A DNA stretch of 64,000 bases, from the NCBI RefSeq assembly GCF_000382325.1, contig NZ_KB908056.1, forward strand, positions 62,001-126,000. The letters run 5' to 3'. The notes under the pieces are model-generated. The model did not search any database. It was not told the origin of the DNA and was given only the letters and a program-made list of their open reading frames with translations. The stretch is from Woodsholea maritima DSM 17123 (GTDB taxonomy: Bacteria > Pseudomonadota > Alphaproteobacteria > Caulobacterales > Maricaulaceae). The position numbers and the translations under genes are program-made. Within the stretch, counting starts at the first letter, position 1, and each line of letters opens with the position of its first letter. Below are positions 8,275 to 19,082 of the stretch, piece after piece.

Positions 8275-8470
8275 GCGACCGCCTCCTCTTCAAGCCCATT
8301 GCCCCCAGCGAAGCCGGGCGAGAATATCCACGCAAGATCATCTGTCAACGCGTGTGCACGATTAATCCACACACCATGAAGGACTTTTAACAGATGAATG
8401 AATTCAACTTGTTGAGATTTAACCCCGCCATCCCATAGAGCGCGCTGCATTTACCCTAAAATCTCTGGGT

Positions 8471-8893
8471 TCAGGCGTCGTATTTGGCCAATTCTACGGC
8501 GGCGCGGACCTCAACCTCGTTCAAGACCGCCTCTAATTTAGGGTCACCGGTTTGATCCCGGCGCGATTGCAGAAGATCCATCAAAGCACTTAAACGCTCG
8601 CGCGGAATGCCGCCCTCTAGAAGCGCGATTTTCAAATCATCCAAAACATCTAACAGGCTGAACGCGCGCTCACTCGCCTGGCGGCGCGATTGCGAATAAT
8701 CACCAACGCCTTGCAAGGCCAGCAAGGCATCGACGGAGGATACCGCAGACGCCCCAGACAGCTCCGGGCTCGCCTCAACGCTGGATTTAGCCTGCGGACC
8801 TTCAGGCGCAAAAGCGCTGCCCGTGCCCTGCACGCCAGTTTTGCGTTTGCTTGCCGACGTCGCGCCGACGCTGCGCGGTCCTGTGACTTTCAT
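8471..8893 (-). CDS. fliX: Flagellar assembly regulator FliX
   Basis: FliX in Caulobacter couples completion of the early basal body to FlbD and sigma-54 dependent transcription. 140 residues: a low-complexity N-terminal third beginning MKVTGP and rich in Ser/Ala/Gly, then the conserved helical part with VDALLALQGVGD, ERAFSLLDVLDDLKIALLEG and RAAVELAKYDA. Divergent from flgI, the same arrangement as in Caulobacter. A perfect CtrA box lies 46-60 bases upstream of its start, consistent with early (class II) flagellar expression. Confidence 0.85.
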   Translation of the reverse strand: MKVTGPRSVGATSASKRKTGVQGTGSAFAPEGPQAKSSVEASPELSGASAVSSVDALLALQGVGDYSQSRRQASERAFSLLDVLDDLKIALLEGGIPRERLSALMDLLQSRRDQTGDPKLEAVLNEVEVRAAVELAKYDA

Positions 8894-8938
8894 CGCGGTA
8901 TACCTTTAGGCCTGATGTTAGAGTGTTCGCCCACTCTC

Positions 8939-8953
8939 TTAATACTTGGTTAA
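8939..8953 (-). promoter_or_regulatory. CtrA box upstream of fliX
   Basis: TTAA-TACTTGG-TTAA is an exact TTAA-N7-TTAA CtrA site in the fliX-flgI intergenic region. It is 46-60 bases upstream of the fliX ATG, where CtrA activates class II flagellar genes in Caulobacter. Binding is inferred. Confidence 0.7.
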
Positions 8954-8967
8954 ACTTATTTGCGCAG

Positions 8968-8983
8968 CGGGCAAATTTTGCCG
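8968..8983 (+). promoter_or_regulatory. Candidate FlbD enhancer (ftr-like) for flgI
   Basis: CGGGCAAATTTTGCCG is a near-perfect inverted repeat. It lies 108-123 bases upstream of the predicted flgI transcript start, the distance seen at the other sigma-54 promoters here. Confidence 0.55.
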
Positions 8984-9064
8984 ACCTTGGTTAATGCGGC
9001 GATTTTTACCGCCTCACCTCTGAGCTAATCCGCTGATTTTTATGAGTTTATATATTTAAACCTT

Positions 9065-9080
9065 TGGCATGTTTTTCGCT
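9065..9080 (+). promoter_or_regulatory. Sigma-54 promoter of flgI operon
   Basis: TGGCATGTTTTTCGCT has the GG-N10-GC spacing and a good -24 element; the -12 element is TTCGC rather than TTGC. The predicted start is near 9091, 30 bases before the flgI ATG. Confidence 0.75.
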
Positions 9081-9120
9081 TCAGGGATCTGTGAAAAACT
9101 CGCTCTTGATAGGACCAAGA

Positions 9121-10215
9121 ATGGCCCGTGTATGGATTTCCCTCCTCGCCCTGATTCTTTTTGGGGCCAGCGCCCAGGCGGATCCGCGTATCAAAGATAT
9201 CGCGGACATCGAAGGCGTTCGCGACAACGTCATCGTCGGCTATGGCTTGGTGGTCGGCCTTAATGGCACGGGCGACACACTGCGCAATGCCGCCTTCACC
9301 CGTGAATATGTCAACCGGATGATGGAGCGCTTTGATATCCGTATCCGCGAAGCCGATATTCGCTCGGGCAATATCGCCTCGGTGATGATCACCGCGCAGC
9401 TGCCGCCCTTTGCCACCGCCGGATCACGCATTGATGTCAGCGTTGCCTCCATCGGGGATGCCTCCAGCCTGCAAGGCGGGATCTTGCTGGCAGCCCCCTT
9501 GCAAGATGTCAGCGGCAATACCTTCGTCGTCGCCCAAGGCTCCGTTGCGGTGGGGGGGTTCAGCGCGGGCGGGGATGCCGCCTCCATCACACGCGGCGTG
9601 CCGACCACGGGGCGCATTGCCAATGGCGGGATTGTCGAGCGCGAAAACCCTTATGATCTGATGCATGCGCGCGATATTCGCATAGCGCTGCGCAATCCTG
9701 ACTTCACCACGGCGCGGCGCATGGCCCAGGCGATCAATGCTTATATCGGCTCCCCCGTGGCCCAGGCCACCGATCCGGCGACCGTCAAGCTGACCCGTCC
9801 CGATCAATATCCCGACATGATCGGCTTGATCGCAGCGGTAGAGCAATTACGCGTTGAAGCCGATCTGCCCGCCCGCGTCATCATTGATGAAGCCACCGGT
9901 ACGATTGTGATGGGGGAGAATGTTCGCGTCTCCACCGTAGCCATCGCCCAGGGCAATCTCACCATCTCGGTCTCTGAAACCCCGCTGATCAGCCAGCCCA
10001 ACCCGCTGGCCAATGGTCAAACCGCTGAAGTCCCCCGCACACAGATCACCGCCGAAGAAGACATGGCCCAGCTGGGCGTATTGCCGGAAACCGTCTCGCT
10101 TCGTGAATTGGTCGATGGGCTTAATGCCCTGGGCGTGACCCCGCGCGACATGATCACCATCCTGCAGACCATTAAGGCCGCAGGGGCGCTGCAAGCCGAG
10201 ATCGAGGTGCTGTAA
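9121..10215 (+). CDS. flgI: Flagellar P-ring protein FlgI
   Basis: FlgI polymerises into the periplasmic P-ring around the rod. I start at ATG 9121 (364 residues), preceded by AGGA, because the protein then begins with a signal peptide (MARVWISLLALILFGASAQA) directly followed by the conserved mature start DPRIKDIADIEGVRDN. The frame open to 9064 lies within or ahead of the promoter. Conserved blocks include VGLNGTGDTL, VMITAQLPPFATAGSRIDV and a C-terminal TPRDMITILQTIKAAGALQA. Its stop overlaps the flgJ start by one base (TAATG). Confidence 0.94.
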   Translation: MARVWISLLALILFGASAQADPRIKDIADIEGVRDNVIVGYGLVVGLNGTGDTLRNAAFTREYVNRMMERFDIRIREADIRSGNIASVMITAQLPPFATAGSRIDVSVASIGDASSLQGGILLAAPLQDVSGNTFVVAQGSVAVGGFSAGGDAASITRGVPTTGRIANGGIVERENPYDLMHARDIRIALRNPDFTTARRMAQAINAYIGSPVAQATDPATVKLTRPDQYPDMIGLIAAVEQLRVEADLPARVIIDEATGTIVMGENVRVSTVAIAQGNLTISVSETPLISQPNPLANGQTAEVPRTQITAEEDMAQLGVLPETVSLRELVDGLNALGVTPRDMITILQTIKAAGALQAEIEVL

Positions 10216-10529
10216 TGGATGAGTTTTTAAGCGCTCAATTTCAAAACGCCATCAGCGCGGGTCAACCCACCCCGCGCGCGCCCAAAGTCAGCTCCGAAGC
10301 CGAAGCCTATAAGGCCGCGCAAGAGTTTGAATCGGTGTTTTTAGCCCAGCTCATCACCTCGATGATGGGCGAGAGCACGAAGAGTGAGTTTGATGGCGGG
10401 GCCGGTGAAGATGCGTTTCAGGGCATTCTTCACGAAGAATATGCCCGCGTCTTTGCCAAGTCCGGGGGCATTGGTCTTGCCGAACCTTTGGCCCGCGAAA
10501 TCCTACGCATGCAAGAGGGGGAAGGATAA
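10215..10529 (+). CDS. flgJ: Rod-binding protein, FlgJ N-terminal type (CheL)
   Basis: 104 residues with the FlgJ N-terminal rod-capping domain only: EAYKAAQEFESVFLAQLITS followed by MMGESTKSEFDGG, and GIGLAEPLAREILRMQ. The muramidase half of enteric FlgJ is absent, as is normal for alphaproteobacteria, where the gene was earlier called cheL. It probably caps the growing rod in the periplasm; a separate peptidoglycan hydrolase would be needed. Translationally coupled to flgI and four bases before flbY. Confidence 0.88.
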   Translation: MDEFLSAQFQNAISAGQPTPRAPKVSSEAEAYKAAQEFESVFLAQLITSMMGESTKSEFDGGAGEDAFQGILHEEYARVFAKSGGIGLAEPLAREILRMQEGEG

Positions 10530-10532
10530 ATC

Positions 10533-10973
10533 ATGAGTGAGCTAGCCGCCCAAACCCCGAGCGAACGCGCCAAAGATCTGATCCGCTTGACCGCGCGTCT
10601 GACGGAGCTGTTACAGCAAGAAACCGTCCTGTTTGAGACCAAGCGCCCGCATGAGGCGATCCATCTGCAAGATGAAAAATCGCGCCTGGCCACCATTTAC
10701 CGGCGCGAATGCCAGCTGGCCGCCAAGGATCGTAGCCGCCTGGCGGGTCTGCCGCTGCAACTGCAAAGCCAGCTACGCGAAAACACGCAAAAATTAGAAA
10801 CCGCCTTAGAGGCCAATGGCCTGATCGCCGATGCCCTACGCGCCGTCACCGAAGGCATGATCATGGCCGTTGCCGAAGAAGCCATGCGCCAGAAACAAGC
10901 CAATGCGGGCTATGGTCCGCGCGCGGGTAAAGTCGAGGGCATCTCGGCCCTGACGATTAATAAAAGCGCTTAG
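10533..10973 (+). CDS. flbY: FlbY, FlgN-like flagellar protein
   Basis: 146 residues, nearly all helical, no signal or membrane segment. A long amphipathic N-terminal helix (ERAKDLIRLTARLTELLQQE and onward) and a second helix ending AEEAMRQKQANAGYGPR resemble FlgN-type hook-associated-protein chaperones. The order flgI-cheL-flbY matches Caulobacter, where flbY follows the same two genes. Likely a cytoplasmic export chaperone or secretion factor for hook-associated proteins; the exact client is unknown. The operon ends in a strong terminator 20 bases downstream. Confidence 0.7.
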   Translation: MSELAAQTPSERAKDLIRLTARLTELLQQETVLFETKRPHEAIHLQDEKSRLATIYRRECQLAAKDRSRLAGLPLQLQSQLRENTQKLETALEANGLIADALRAVTEGMIMAVAEEAMRQKQANAGYGPRAGKVEGISALTINKSA

Positions 10974-10995
10974 ATCTTAGTAGAAATCAGAGATT

Positions 10996-11025
10996 AAAAA
11001 AGGCGGCTCGAAGCCGCCTTATTTT
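10996..11025. terminator. Bidirectional terminator between flbY and flaEY
   Basis: Nine-base stem AAGGCGGCT-CGA-AGCCGCCTT with an A-tract on the left and ATTTTT on the right, so it can end both flbY (+) and flaEY (-). Confidence 0.9.
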
Positions 11026-13838
11026 TACAGGAAGAGGCTGGTATTGCCCCCGCCACCGCCCAAAAGGCGATTAAGGCCAGCCTGGTAATTATTGATCTGC
11101 GAGGTCAAATAGGCCGGAACCGGTCCGCCAGATTTGCCTTTTTTCTGACCGGTCAGGAAGTCTTTTAAGGCCGGATCAGCGGTCAGCTCGCGATAGGCGC
11201 GTTGGATCTTACTCATCGCGCTGGTTAAAGCCTCAGAGGCTTTGGCCGCCAGGTCTTTATCAGAGATATCAAATGAGCCGCCCAGTCCCAAGGCGAAGAC
11301 TTCCGGGGCGTCCGCCGTTTCATCCTCATTCTTACGATCGAGGAAGGAGCCCTTGCCCGTCACCACACCTTCAGGAAGACCCAGGCCTTTCAAGGCGTCT
11401 TGGCCCTCTTTACCGGCGATGAATTCAATCTTGACGCCCTTCTTCGGCGTGATGATCAGCTGATCGCCGTCCTTGGTGGACCGGCGCAAAGTCGCGTCCC
11501 CACTCAAGACCAGGGCCGAATTGATCTTGAAGGTTAGCGCGCGCATCGTGTCATCATCATCAAGGGTGATCTTCTTCTTACGCCCGCCATCAACGGAGAC
11601 ATAGAAATGATCCCCGGCACGCACGGCCGAACGATCCGTCACAACGCGGCTGTCCGAATAGGTTAGCGCGCCAGAGGGAAGGCCAAATTTCGCCAAGGTC
11701 GTATCGCCTGCGGTATCCACAGCAATACCAAAGCCTTGCGACAGGCCACCCCGGCCCGAGACTTGCTGCGCCCATTCCGGCACGCCCGTGGCCCCATCAA
11801 CGCTGGCGACAAACATATTGCGGTCACCATTTTGGATGGCACCGCCAACCCCTTCGGCGGTTTTACCCGTCACATACACTTTGCCATTCGCCACGGCGAC
11901 ACCGGCGGCGCCATCATCCCCGCCAGAGCCCAGGAAAGTCACATAATCCACGCTGGGGCTTGCGCCATCGGTGATCTTGGTCACGAAGGCATCACGCGCG
12001 CCTGCATTGGCCTGAACAACTGCGCCAGGGGCGAAATCCGCGCCTGCAGAGCCTGCCAGATAGATCGCACCGCTCTCATCCACGGCCAAACCGCCGATAC
12101 GGCCATCGGAAAGATTACCCAAATTGGTTTCCCATACGGGCGCGCCCGTGCCATCATCACCGGCACCATATTTGCGCAGCACAGCCTGACCATTTTCTTC
12201 GGTGGCGACTAACAAGCCGCCATCTTGAGCCACCGCCACCGCGCGCGCGGCGTCAACACCGCTGGTCGCCCCTGTGGCGCGGGTATAAAGCGTGGCCCCA
12301 TTGCCATCAAAGGCCCGCACATAGCCATCTTGCTCGCCAGAAAAGCCTGCGCCGCCCAGATTAGACTTGGTTTGCCCGGCCACAAAGATCGTGCCATCGT
12401 CCGCGATGGTCACATCATTGGCCTGATCATCCTTCAACGCGCCAAAGCGCTTGGTCCATTGTTCGACCCCGGCGCTATTATATTTCACGACCAGGCTATC
12501 ACTGCCCCCGACCGCATTGGTATCGCCCAGAACGCCTTTGACAGAACCCGCCACGACGATATTGCCGCTATCATCCACAGCGAGCGAGGCCCCAGAGGCT
12601 TCATCGGAGGCCCCAAGAACGCGCGACCACACCAGCTTGCCGGTGGCATCATAGCGCGACAGCACCAGATCCTTATCGCCCTTGATGTCGACGCCATCAA
12701 TGGTAGAGGTCGTCTCCCCCACCGTATAAAGCGCGCCATCGGGGCCCGTGGCGGTATCCAGGATCCGCGTTGGGTTCGATGTGGTTTTAGTTTTTGTTTT
12801 AGCCTCAGGATCGGGCGTTTCGCCCTCTTTAACTTCAGGCGCGACTTCTGTGACCGTGGGCGCGGCCTCAATCCGGCGCGAATAGTCGATCACGCCGCCA
12901 TTGGCGACATCGACAATCCGGGTCAGCTGGCCAGCGGCCGTTTCACGATCGCCAGAAATACCGGCGACATAAATAGCGGGTTTTTCTTCACCGGCGACGG
13001 CAGAAAAAGTCACGCGCTCGGTGATAATGCCTTCGATTTTGAAGCCAAAATTATTGCCTTCGATGATGCCGTCTTCGTTTTTCTCACCAATTTTGACGCG
13101 CTCAAAACGGGTTTTGACCCCGGCCGCATCCAGCTTGGAATTAATGAAGTCCGCAACATTATCCAGATTGCGCGGCGTTGCGCCCATATCAGCCAGATCA
13201 ATATTGATCGTCTGATCGGCACCGCTTTTACGCACGGTGATGTCGAACTTCACATCCCCTTGGAAATTGGCCACCTCAGCATCATAGGCCCCGGTGTGAA
13301 CGATACCGGTGGTGTAAACGCTTTCCCCGCGCTTGATCCGCAGATCACTTTCCGCCTTGGTTAGCTCTTCACCCTTAAGGACGGAGACGCCTTCCAGCTC
13401 CATCTTATCAAAGAATTTCGTCATCTCTTCCAAGCCTTCTTGGAAGCGATTATTCCAGAAGCGCCGTTCGAAATCCGTTGCGCCCTTCTCCATCGAGGCG
13501 GCAGCCAGCGATTGAAGGCGGCGCACACCTTGATACATGGCATACAAGGTTTTTTCGTCCTTGCTGGCCTTGACGTTGGAGAAATCTTTCAGCTTGTCAT
13601 CAAAGAAAGCCCCGCCAGACAGCACTTTGCGCTGAACGCTTTCCAGATCGGCAATCTCGCCGCGCGGATCCCAGGGGGGCAGATCTTTTTTGGATGTGGA
13701 TTTAGATGAGCTGGTCTCACCCGATTGGGTGGAACTGGCCGAAGGCGTTTGACTGGCCAGGCGCACAGCATTTTTCGACTGGTACCAAGAGCTGAGCACC
13801 AGATCAGAAATTCCCGCTGTTCCACCTAAAAAAGACAT
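11025..13838 (-). CDS. flaEY: FlaEY-type flagellar protein with beta-propeller repeats
   Basis: 937 residues. No signal peptide; the N-terminus (MSFLGGTAGISDLVLSSWYQ) is polar and helical like exported flagellar axial proteins. Order: helical region (about 60-165), a segment resembling the flagellin hook IN motif (about 195-250, INIDLADMGATPRNLDNVAD), about seven SBBP-like propeller units (about 290-720, e.g. GSDSLVVKYNSAGVEQW, DDGTIFVAGQT), a second hook-IN-like segment (about 745-835, ending DALKGLGLPEG) and a helical C-terminus. Caulobacter FlaEY is a large protein of this type needed for normal filament formation and encoded near flbY and flgI. Symbol rests on size, composition and context. 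Function could be a hook-associated or filament-linked protein rather than a classical regulator. Confidence 0.68.
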   Translation of the reverse strand: MSFLGGTAGISDLVLSSWYQSKNAVRLASQTPSASSTQSGETSSSKSTSKKDLPPWDPRGEIADLESVQRKVLSGGAFFDDKLKDFSNVKASKDEKTLYAMYQGVRRLQSLAAASMEKGATDFERRFWNNRFQEGLEEMTKFFDKMELEGVSVLKGEELTKAESDLRIKRGESVYTTGIVHTGAYDAEVANFQGDVKFDITVRKSGADQTINIDLADMGATPRNLDNVADFINSKLDAAGVKTRFERVKIGEKNEDGIIEGNNFGFKIEGIITERVTFSAVAGEEKPAIYVAGISGDRETAAGQLTRIVDVANGGVIDYSRRIEAAPTVTEVAPEVKEGETPDPEAKTKTKTTSNPTRILDTATGPDGALYTVGETTSTIDGVDIKGDKDLVLSRYDATGKLVWSRVLGASDEASGASLAVDDSGNIVVAGSVKGVLGDTNAVGGSDSLVVKYNSAGVEQWTKRFGALKDDQANDVTIADDGTIFVAGQTKSNLGGAGFSGEQDGYVRAFDGNGATLYTRATGATSGVDAARAVAVAQDGGLLVATEENGQAVLRKYGAGDDGTGAPVWETNLGNLSDGRIGGLAVDESGAIYLAGSAGADFAPGAVVQANAGARDAFVTKITDGASPSVDYVTFLGSGGDDGAAGVAVANGKVYVTGKTAEGVGGAIQNGDRNMFVASVDGATGVPEWAQQVSGRGGLSQGFGIAVDTAGDTTLAKFGLPSGALTYSDSRVVTDRSAVRAGDHFYVSVDGGRKKKITLDDDDTMRALTFKINSALVLSGDATLRRSTKDGDQLIITPKKGVKIEFIAGKEGQDALKGLGLPEGVVTGKGSFLDRKNEDETADAPEVFALGLGGSFDISDKDLAAKASEALTSAMSKIQRAYRELTADPALKDFLTGQKKGKSGGPVPAYLTSQINNYQAGLNRLLGGGGGNTSLFL

Positions 13839-13949
13839 ATCACCAAGGCTCCAAGCCCATTTCTACGCTGACCACAATACGCGCCAAGGTGCAAAAAAAG
13901 CGTTAGGAAAAAGGCTTAACGCCGCTTAGCCATGACCCAGGCCGCTCTT

Positions 13950-14756
13950 CTAGGCGGCATGCATAAACTGGACCGGGGCGGAGTTGATATCTGCGCAAAG
14001 CCGATTAGCCAAGCGGGCCTCGTTAATCCAGGCCTGATTAATATGCACGAGGTCTGGACGGCGCAGACACAGCCCGGCAAGTTCTGCCGCGCTCAAATCC
14101 CAGGGGGTGCGTTTTTCCCCATAGCCCCGATGGTTCATTGCCTCATAAACCGCGCGCGCGAAAGTAACATCTTCATCAAAGACGACCCGCCAGCGTAGCC
14201 GCTCCAACCCGCCGCCCGGCCCGGTCAAATTGGCTTTCTGTAAAGGCGGATAGGTGCGCAGCCAATCAATGGGATGGGCCCGCGCCGAAGGCGTGCGCAC
14301 CTGACGATCGGCATAGGCCAAAATTTCGCGCGAGAAGGCATGACAGCTAAGCCCATCGGGAAAGCCCGCGGGCATATCATTGGTGGCATAATCCACCGCG
14401 CTTTCACGGTAAAGCTTCAAGACATGGCGACAGAGCCCTGGATCCAAAAAGGGGCTCGTCGCCTCAATCGCCAGGATATGCTCAGCCTCACTTTCGCGCG
14501 CAGCTTTTAAAAACAGACCCAGCAAATCCTCACCCGGCCCGCGCACCACCATCGCCCCGCAATCGCCTGAAATCTCCGCGAGCTCATCATAAAGATGGGC
14601 CTGGGGCAGAAGGCTGACCACCAGATCGACATCCTTGATCCGGGCGGCACGTTTTAAGCACAGAGCCAGAACGCTTTCGCCCGCCACCAACTGGCTAAGC
14701 ACCCGGGCCTGATCGGGCCAGTCCAAACGCATAAAGACGAAGGCGACGACACTCAT
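13950..14756 (-). CDS. SpsF/PseF-like cytidylyltransferase paralogue with altered nucleotide loop
   Basis: 268 residues. The fold signature of the SpsF/PseF family is visible: ILAIEATSPFLDPGL (cf. VRVTSDCPLLDP in the neighbour at 15947), DGLSCHAFSREIL (cf. NGMSVEVFTRAAL) and a C-terminal WRVVFDEDVTFA. But the N-terminal CTP-binding loop, IIQARMSSSRLPGK in the neighbour, is here VFMRLDWPDQARVLSQLV, without the R-x-x-S-x-R-L-P-G-K residues. It is therefore probably not a normal cytidylyltransferase and may be a regulatory or structural paralogue, or use a different donor. First gene of the sugar island, divergent from pseB. Confidence 0.6.
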   Translation of the reverse strand: MSVVAFVFMRLDWPDQARVLSQLVAGESVLALCLKRAARIKDVDLVVSLLPQAHLYDELAEISGDCGAMVVRGPGEDLLGLFLKAARESEAEHILAIEATSPFLDPGLCRHVLKLYRESAVDYATNDMPAGFPDGLSCHAFSREILAYADRQVRTPSARAHPIDWLRTYPPLQKANLTGPGGGLERLRWRVVFDEDVTFARAVYEAMNHRGYGEKRTPWDLSAAELAGLCLRRPDLVHINQAWINEARLANRLCADINSAPVQFMHAA

Positions 14757-14792
14757 GGTCCGCTCCCATGATGGGGTAAAGCCTGTAGGTGA

Positions 14793-16699
<1,907 letters not shown>

Positions 16700-16702
16700 G
16701 GC

Positions 16703-17788
16703 TTACTCCTCGAGGGTGAAGCCCTCAATCATCTCAGCGCGTAACGCTTGGGCGAAGTCTAGATCTTGGTGCGCACGTTTACCTAGAATGGCCTCTAGAT
16801 ATTTCGGTGGCAACCCATGACCAGGCCGAATGGAGCGAATATTCTCGCGGGTAAAAACCTCACCAGCTTTAATCGGGGCCACCACATAAAGCGAGCGTCG
16901 CCCGGCCGCGGTAACTTGCTCGCTCTTGGCGCGCGCTAAGCGCAAGGGCCGCGTACCGGCCCACACCGCGCGCGTTTGCTGACAGACTTGCGCCATCTCA
17001 GAAGGCTCTAGCGAGAAGAAATCATCTTCCCCCCCGCCCGTGCGATCAAGGGTGATATGCTTTTCCACCACGCACGCGCCCAGCGCAACCGCGCCCGCCG
17101 GGATCGCCGCACCCGGCGTATGATCAGACAGCCCGATCAAACAGCCCGGCAGATGATCCTTTAGATAGCCAATGCGGTGCAGATTGGCCTCCTCATACGG
17201 GGTGGGATAGCCGCTGACGCAATGAAGCACGATCGGATTGGCACAACCATTGGCGCGCGCAACCGCGACCGCCTCTTGAATTTCTTCTCGATTGGCGAGC
17301 CCTGTGGAGATGATCAAAGGCTTTCCAGTCCGCGCGCAGGCCGCGATCAAGCCATGATCAACGATCTCATAGGACGCGATTTTATAGGCAGGGCAATTGA
17401 GCTGCTCGAGAAAGTCCACCGCCGTTAAATCAAAGGGCGCAGAAAACACCGTGATACCGCGCGCCTTGGCGTGATCGAAAATCGCCTGATGCCATTCCCA
17501 GGGCAGATGCGCATCTTCATAAAGCTGATAGAGCGTGCGTCCCGCCCACGGGCCTTGCGTAATATCAAAATCCGGACCCGTGGCCTTCAGCGTAATCGTG
17601 TCGCCGCGATAGGTTTGCAGCTTGATCGCATCACAGCCTGCCTCCAGCGCCGCATCAACTATGGCGAGCGCGCGTTCCAGGGATCCATTATGGTTCGCCG
17701 ACATTTCGGCAATGATATAAGGGGGATGATCGGGGCCAATGGCGCGCCCGGCAATGGCAATGTCTGGGATCATCTCTTGCGCTGTCAT
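16703..17788 (-). CDS. pseI: Pseudaminate/nonulosonate synthase PseI (NeuB family)
   Basis: Condenses the 6-deoxy diacetamido sugar with phosphoenolpyruvate to give the nine-carbon acid. I start at ATG 17788 (361 residues), six bases after GGAGG. TIM-barrel signatures: YIIAEMSANHNGS, KLQTY, FSAPFD, KIASYEI, and SDHTPG; then VEKHITLDR. The C-terminal SAF (antifreeze-like) domain is present (GRRSLYVVAPIKAGEVFTRE followed by NIRSIRPGHGLPP). The SDHTPG and EKHITLDR signatures are typical of PseI, but legionaminate synthase cannot be excluded from sequence alone. Followed by pseF. Confidence 0.87.
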   Translation of the reverse strand: MTAQEMIPDIAIAGRAIGPDHPPYIIAEMSANHNGSLERALAIVDAALEAGCDAIKLQTYRGDTITLKATGPDFDITQGPWAGRTLYQLYEDAHLPWEWHQAIFDHAKARGITVFSAPFDLTAVDFLEQLNCPAYKIASYEIVDHGLIAACARTGKPLIISTGLANREEIQEAVAVARANGCANPIVLHCVSGYPTPYEEANLHRIGYLKDHLPGCLIGLSDHTPGAAIPAGAVALGACVVEKHITLDRTGGGEDDFFSLEPSEMAQVCQQTRAVWAGTRPLRLARAKSEQVTAAGRRSLYVVAPIKAGEVFTRENIRSIRPGHGLPPKYLEAILGKRAHQDLDFAQALRAEMIEGFTLEE

Positions 17789-17892
17789 CTCTGCCTCCAC
17801 CCTATCTGGATCTTCGTGCATGACCCGAAGCGGTAAATAAAGCCTTCATCTTGGCGCGCCACAATGGGATCAAGAATTATATAGGGCCCTTC

Positions 17893-19074
17893 ATGGCGAG
17901 CTTATTGTTTATCGGCGCCGGTCTTTTCCAGCTGCCCGGCCTTCGTGCGGCGAAGGCTTTGGGCCATCATGTCATCGCTTTTGATGGCAGTGCCGATGCG
18001 CCGGGTTTTCTGGAAGCGGATGCCCATCGCCTGGTCGATATCCGCAATATAGACGCCTGCCGCAAAGCCGTGCGCGCGTTCAAGCCCGATGGCGTTTTGA
18101 CCATCGCCACAGAAGCCGGTGTCGTCACCGCCGCCCAGATCGCCGCGGATTTAGGCCTTCGCGGCACACCCATAGACGCCGCGCGCGCCGCCACCGATAA
18201 GCGGATTATGCGCGAGGCTTTTGCCAAGGCCGGGCTTGCCTCCCCCACTTCCCATCCGTGCCAAACCCTTGAGGAGGTTGAGCGCGCATATCGCGGCGTC
18301 GGCCCCAAAGCCGTGATCAAGCCTGCCAATGGCGCAGGCTCACGCGGGGTTAGTTTTGTGAACACTCTTACAGACCTGCCCGCCGCTTTTGACGCCGCCA
18401 AAGCCATCGCCGGGTCCCATCCGGTCTTGGTGGAATATTTCATGGCGGGCGAAGAAGTCGCCGTTGAGGCCGTCTTAATCCAGGGCGCATTCCATCCCCT
18501 ATGCATCAGTGATAAGACCCGCACCAAGCCGCCCTATTTGTTGGACATTTCCATCACTTATCCCTCCGCGCGATCAAAGGCTGAACAAGCCGCGATCCTT
18601 GCCCTTGCTGAGGCTGGGGCCCGCGCCCTGGGCCTTGATAACACCCCGCTTCATATCGAGATTATGATGACACCGGACGGCCCCTATCTGGTGGAGATTG
18701 CCGCACGCGGGGCCGGATTTCATGTCTTCACCGACATCATACCCTGGGTGACCGGCGTGGACACTTTGGGCCTTCACATCGCGATGGCGCTGGGCCAAGA
18801 CATCCCCGCCTTTACCCCGCTACAGCGCGGCGCGGTGTTGGAGTTTCCCGTCTTCAAGCCCGGCCGCGTCACCCGCCTGGACGGGGTTGAGGCCATGCTA
18901 GCGCGCGAGGATGTGATCTTCGGGGAAAGCTATATCAAAGTGGGTGAGACCCTACGCCCCCTCACCTGCGGCGGCGACCGTGCCATGGCCTTTGCGGTGA
19001 AGGGCGAATGCCTGCAAGATGCGCTCAGCGCGCGCGATGACATTGTGCGCGCCCTGAAACTTGAAACGGTATAG
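17893..19074 (+). CDS. ATP-grasp ligase in nonulosonate island
   Basis: 393 residues from ATG 17893. Order: N-terminal Rossmann-like domain (LFIGAGLFQLPGLRAAKALG), central ATP-grasp core (AVIKPANGAGSRGV glycine-rich loop, LVEYFMAGEEVAVEAV, LHIEIMMTPDGPYLVEIAARGAG metal-binding strand) and a small C-terminal domain. The family joins a carboxylate to an amine or thiol via acyl phosphate (carbamoyl-phosphate synthase and PurK relatives). First of five tightly packed genes (17893-22794). In this setting it could attach a carboxylic acid to an amino sugar, but the substrate is unknown. Confidence 0.75.
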   Translation: MASLLFIGAGLFQLPGLRAAKALGHHVIAFDGSADAPGFLEADAHRLVDIRNIDACRKAVRAFKPDGVLTIATEAGVVTAAQIAADLGLRGTPIDAARAATDKRIMREAFAKAGLASPTSHPCQTLEEVERAYRGVGPKAVIKPANGAGSRGVSFVNTLTDLPAAFDAAKAIAGSHPVLVEYFMAGEEVAVEAVLIQGAFHPLCISDKTRTKPPYLLDISITYPSARSKAEQAAILALAEAGARALGLDNTPLHIEIMMTPDGPYLVEIAARGAGFHVFTDIIPWVTGVDTLGLHIAMALGQDIPAFTPLQRGAVLEFPVFKPGRVTRLDGVEAMLAREDVIFGESYIKVGETLRPLTCGGDRAMAFAVKGECLQDALSARDDIVRALKLETV

Positions 19075-19082
19075 GACCGGAT

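Noticed and set aside
12225-13364. Long plus-strand ORF (379 residues) inside flaEY
   Set aside because: Antisense shadow of a repetitive gene; composition is His/Arg/Ile-rich without domains, and no ribosome site.
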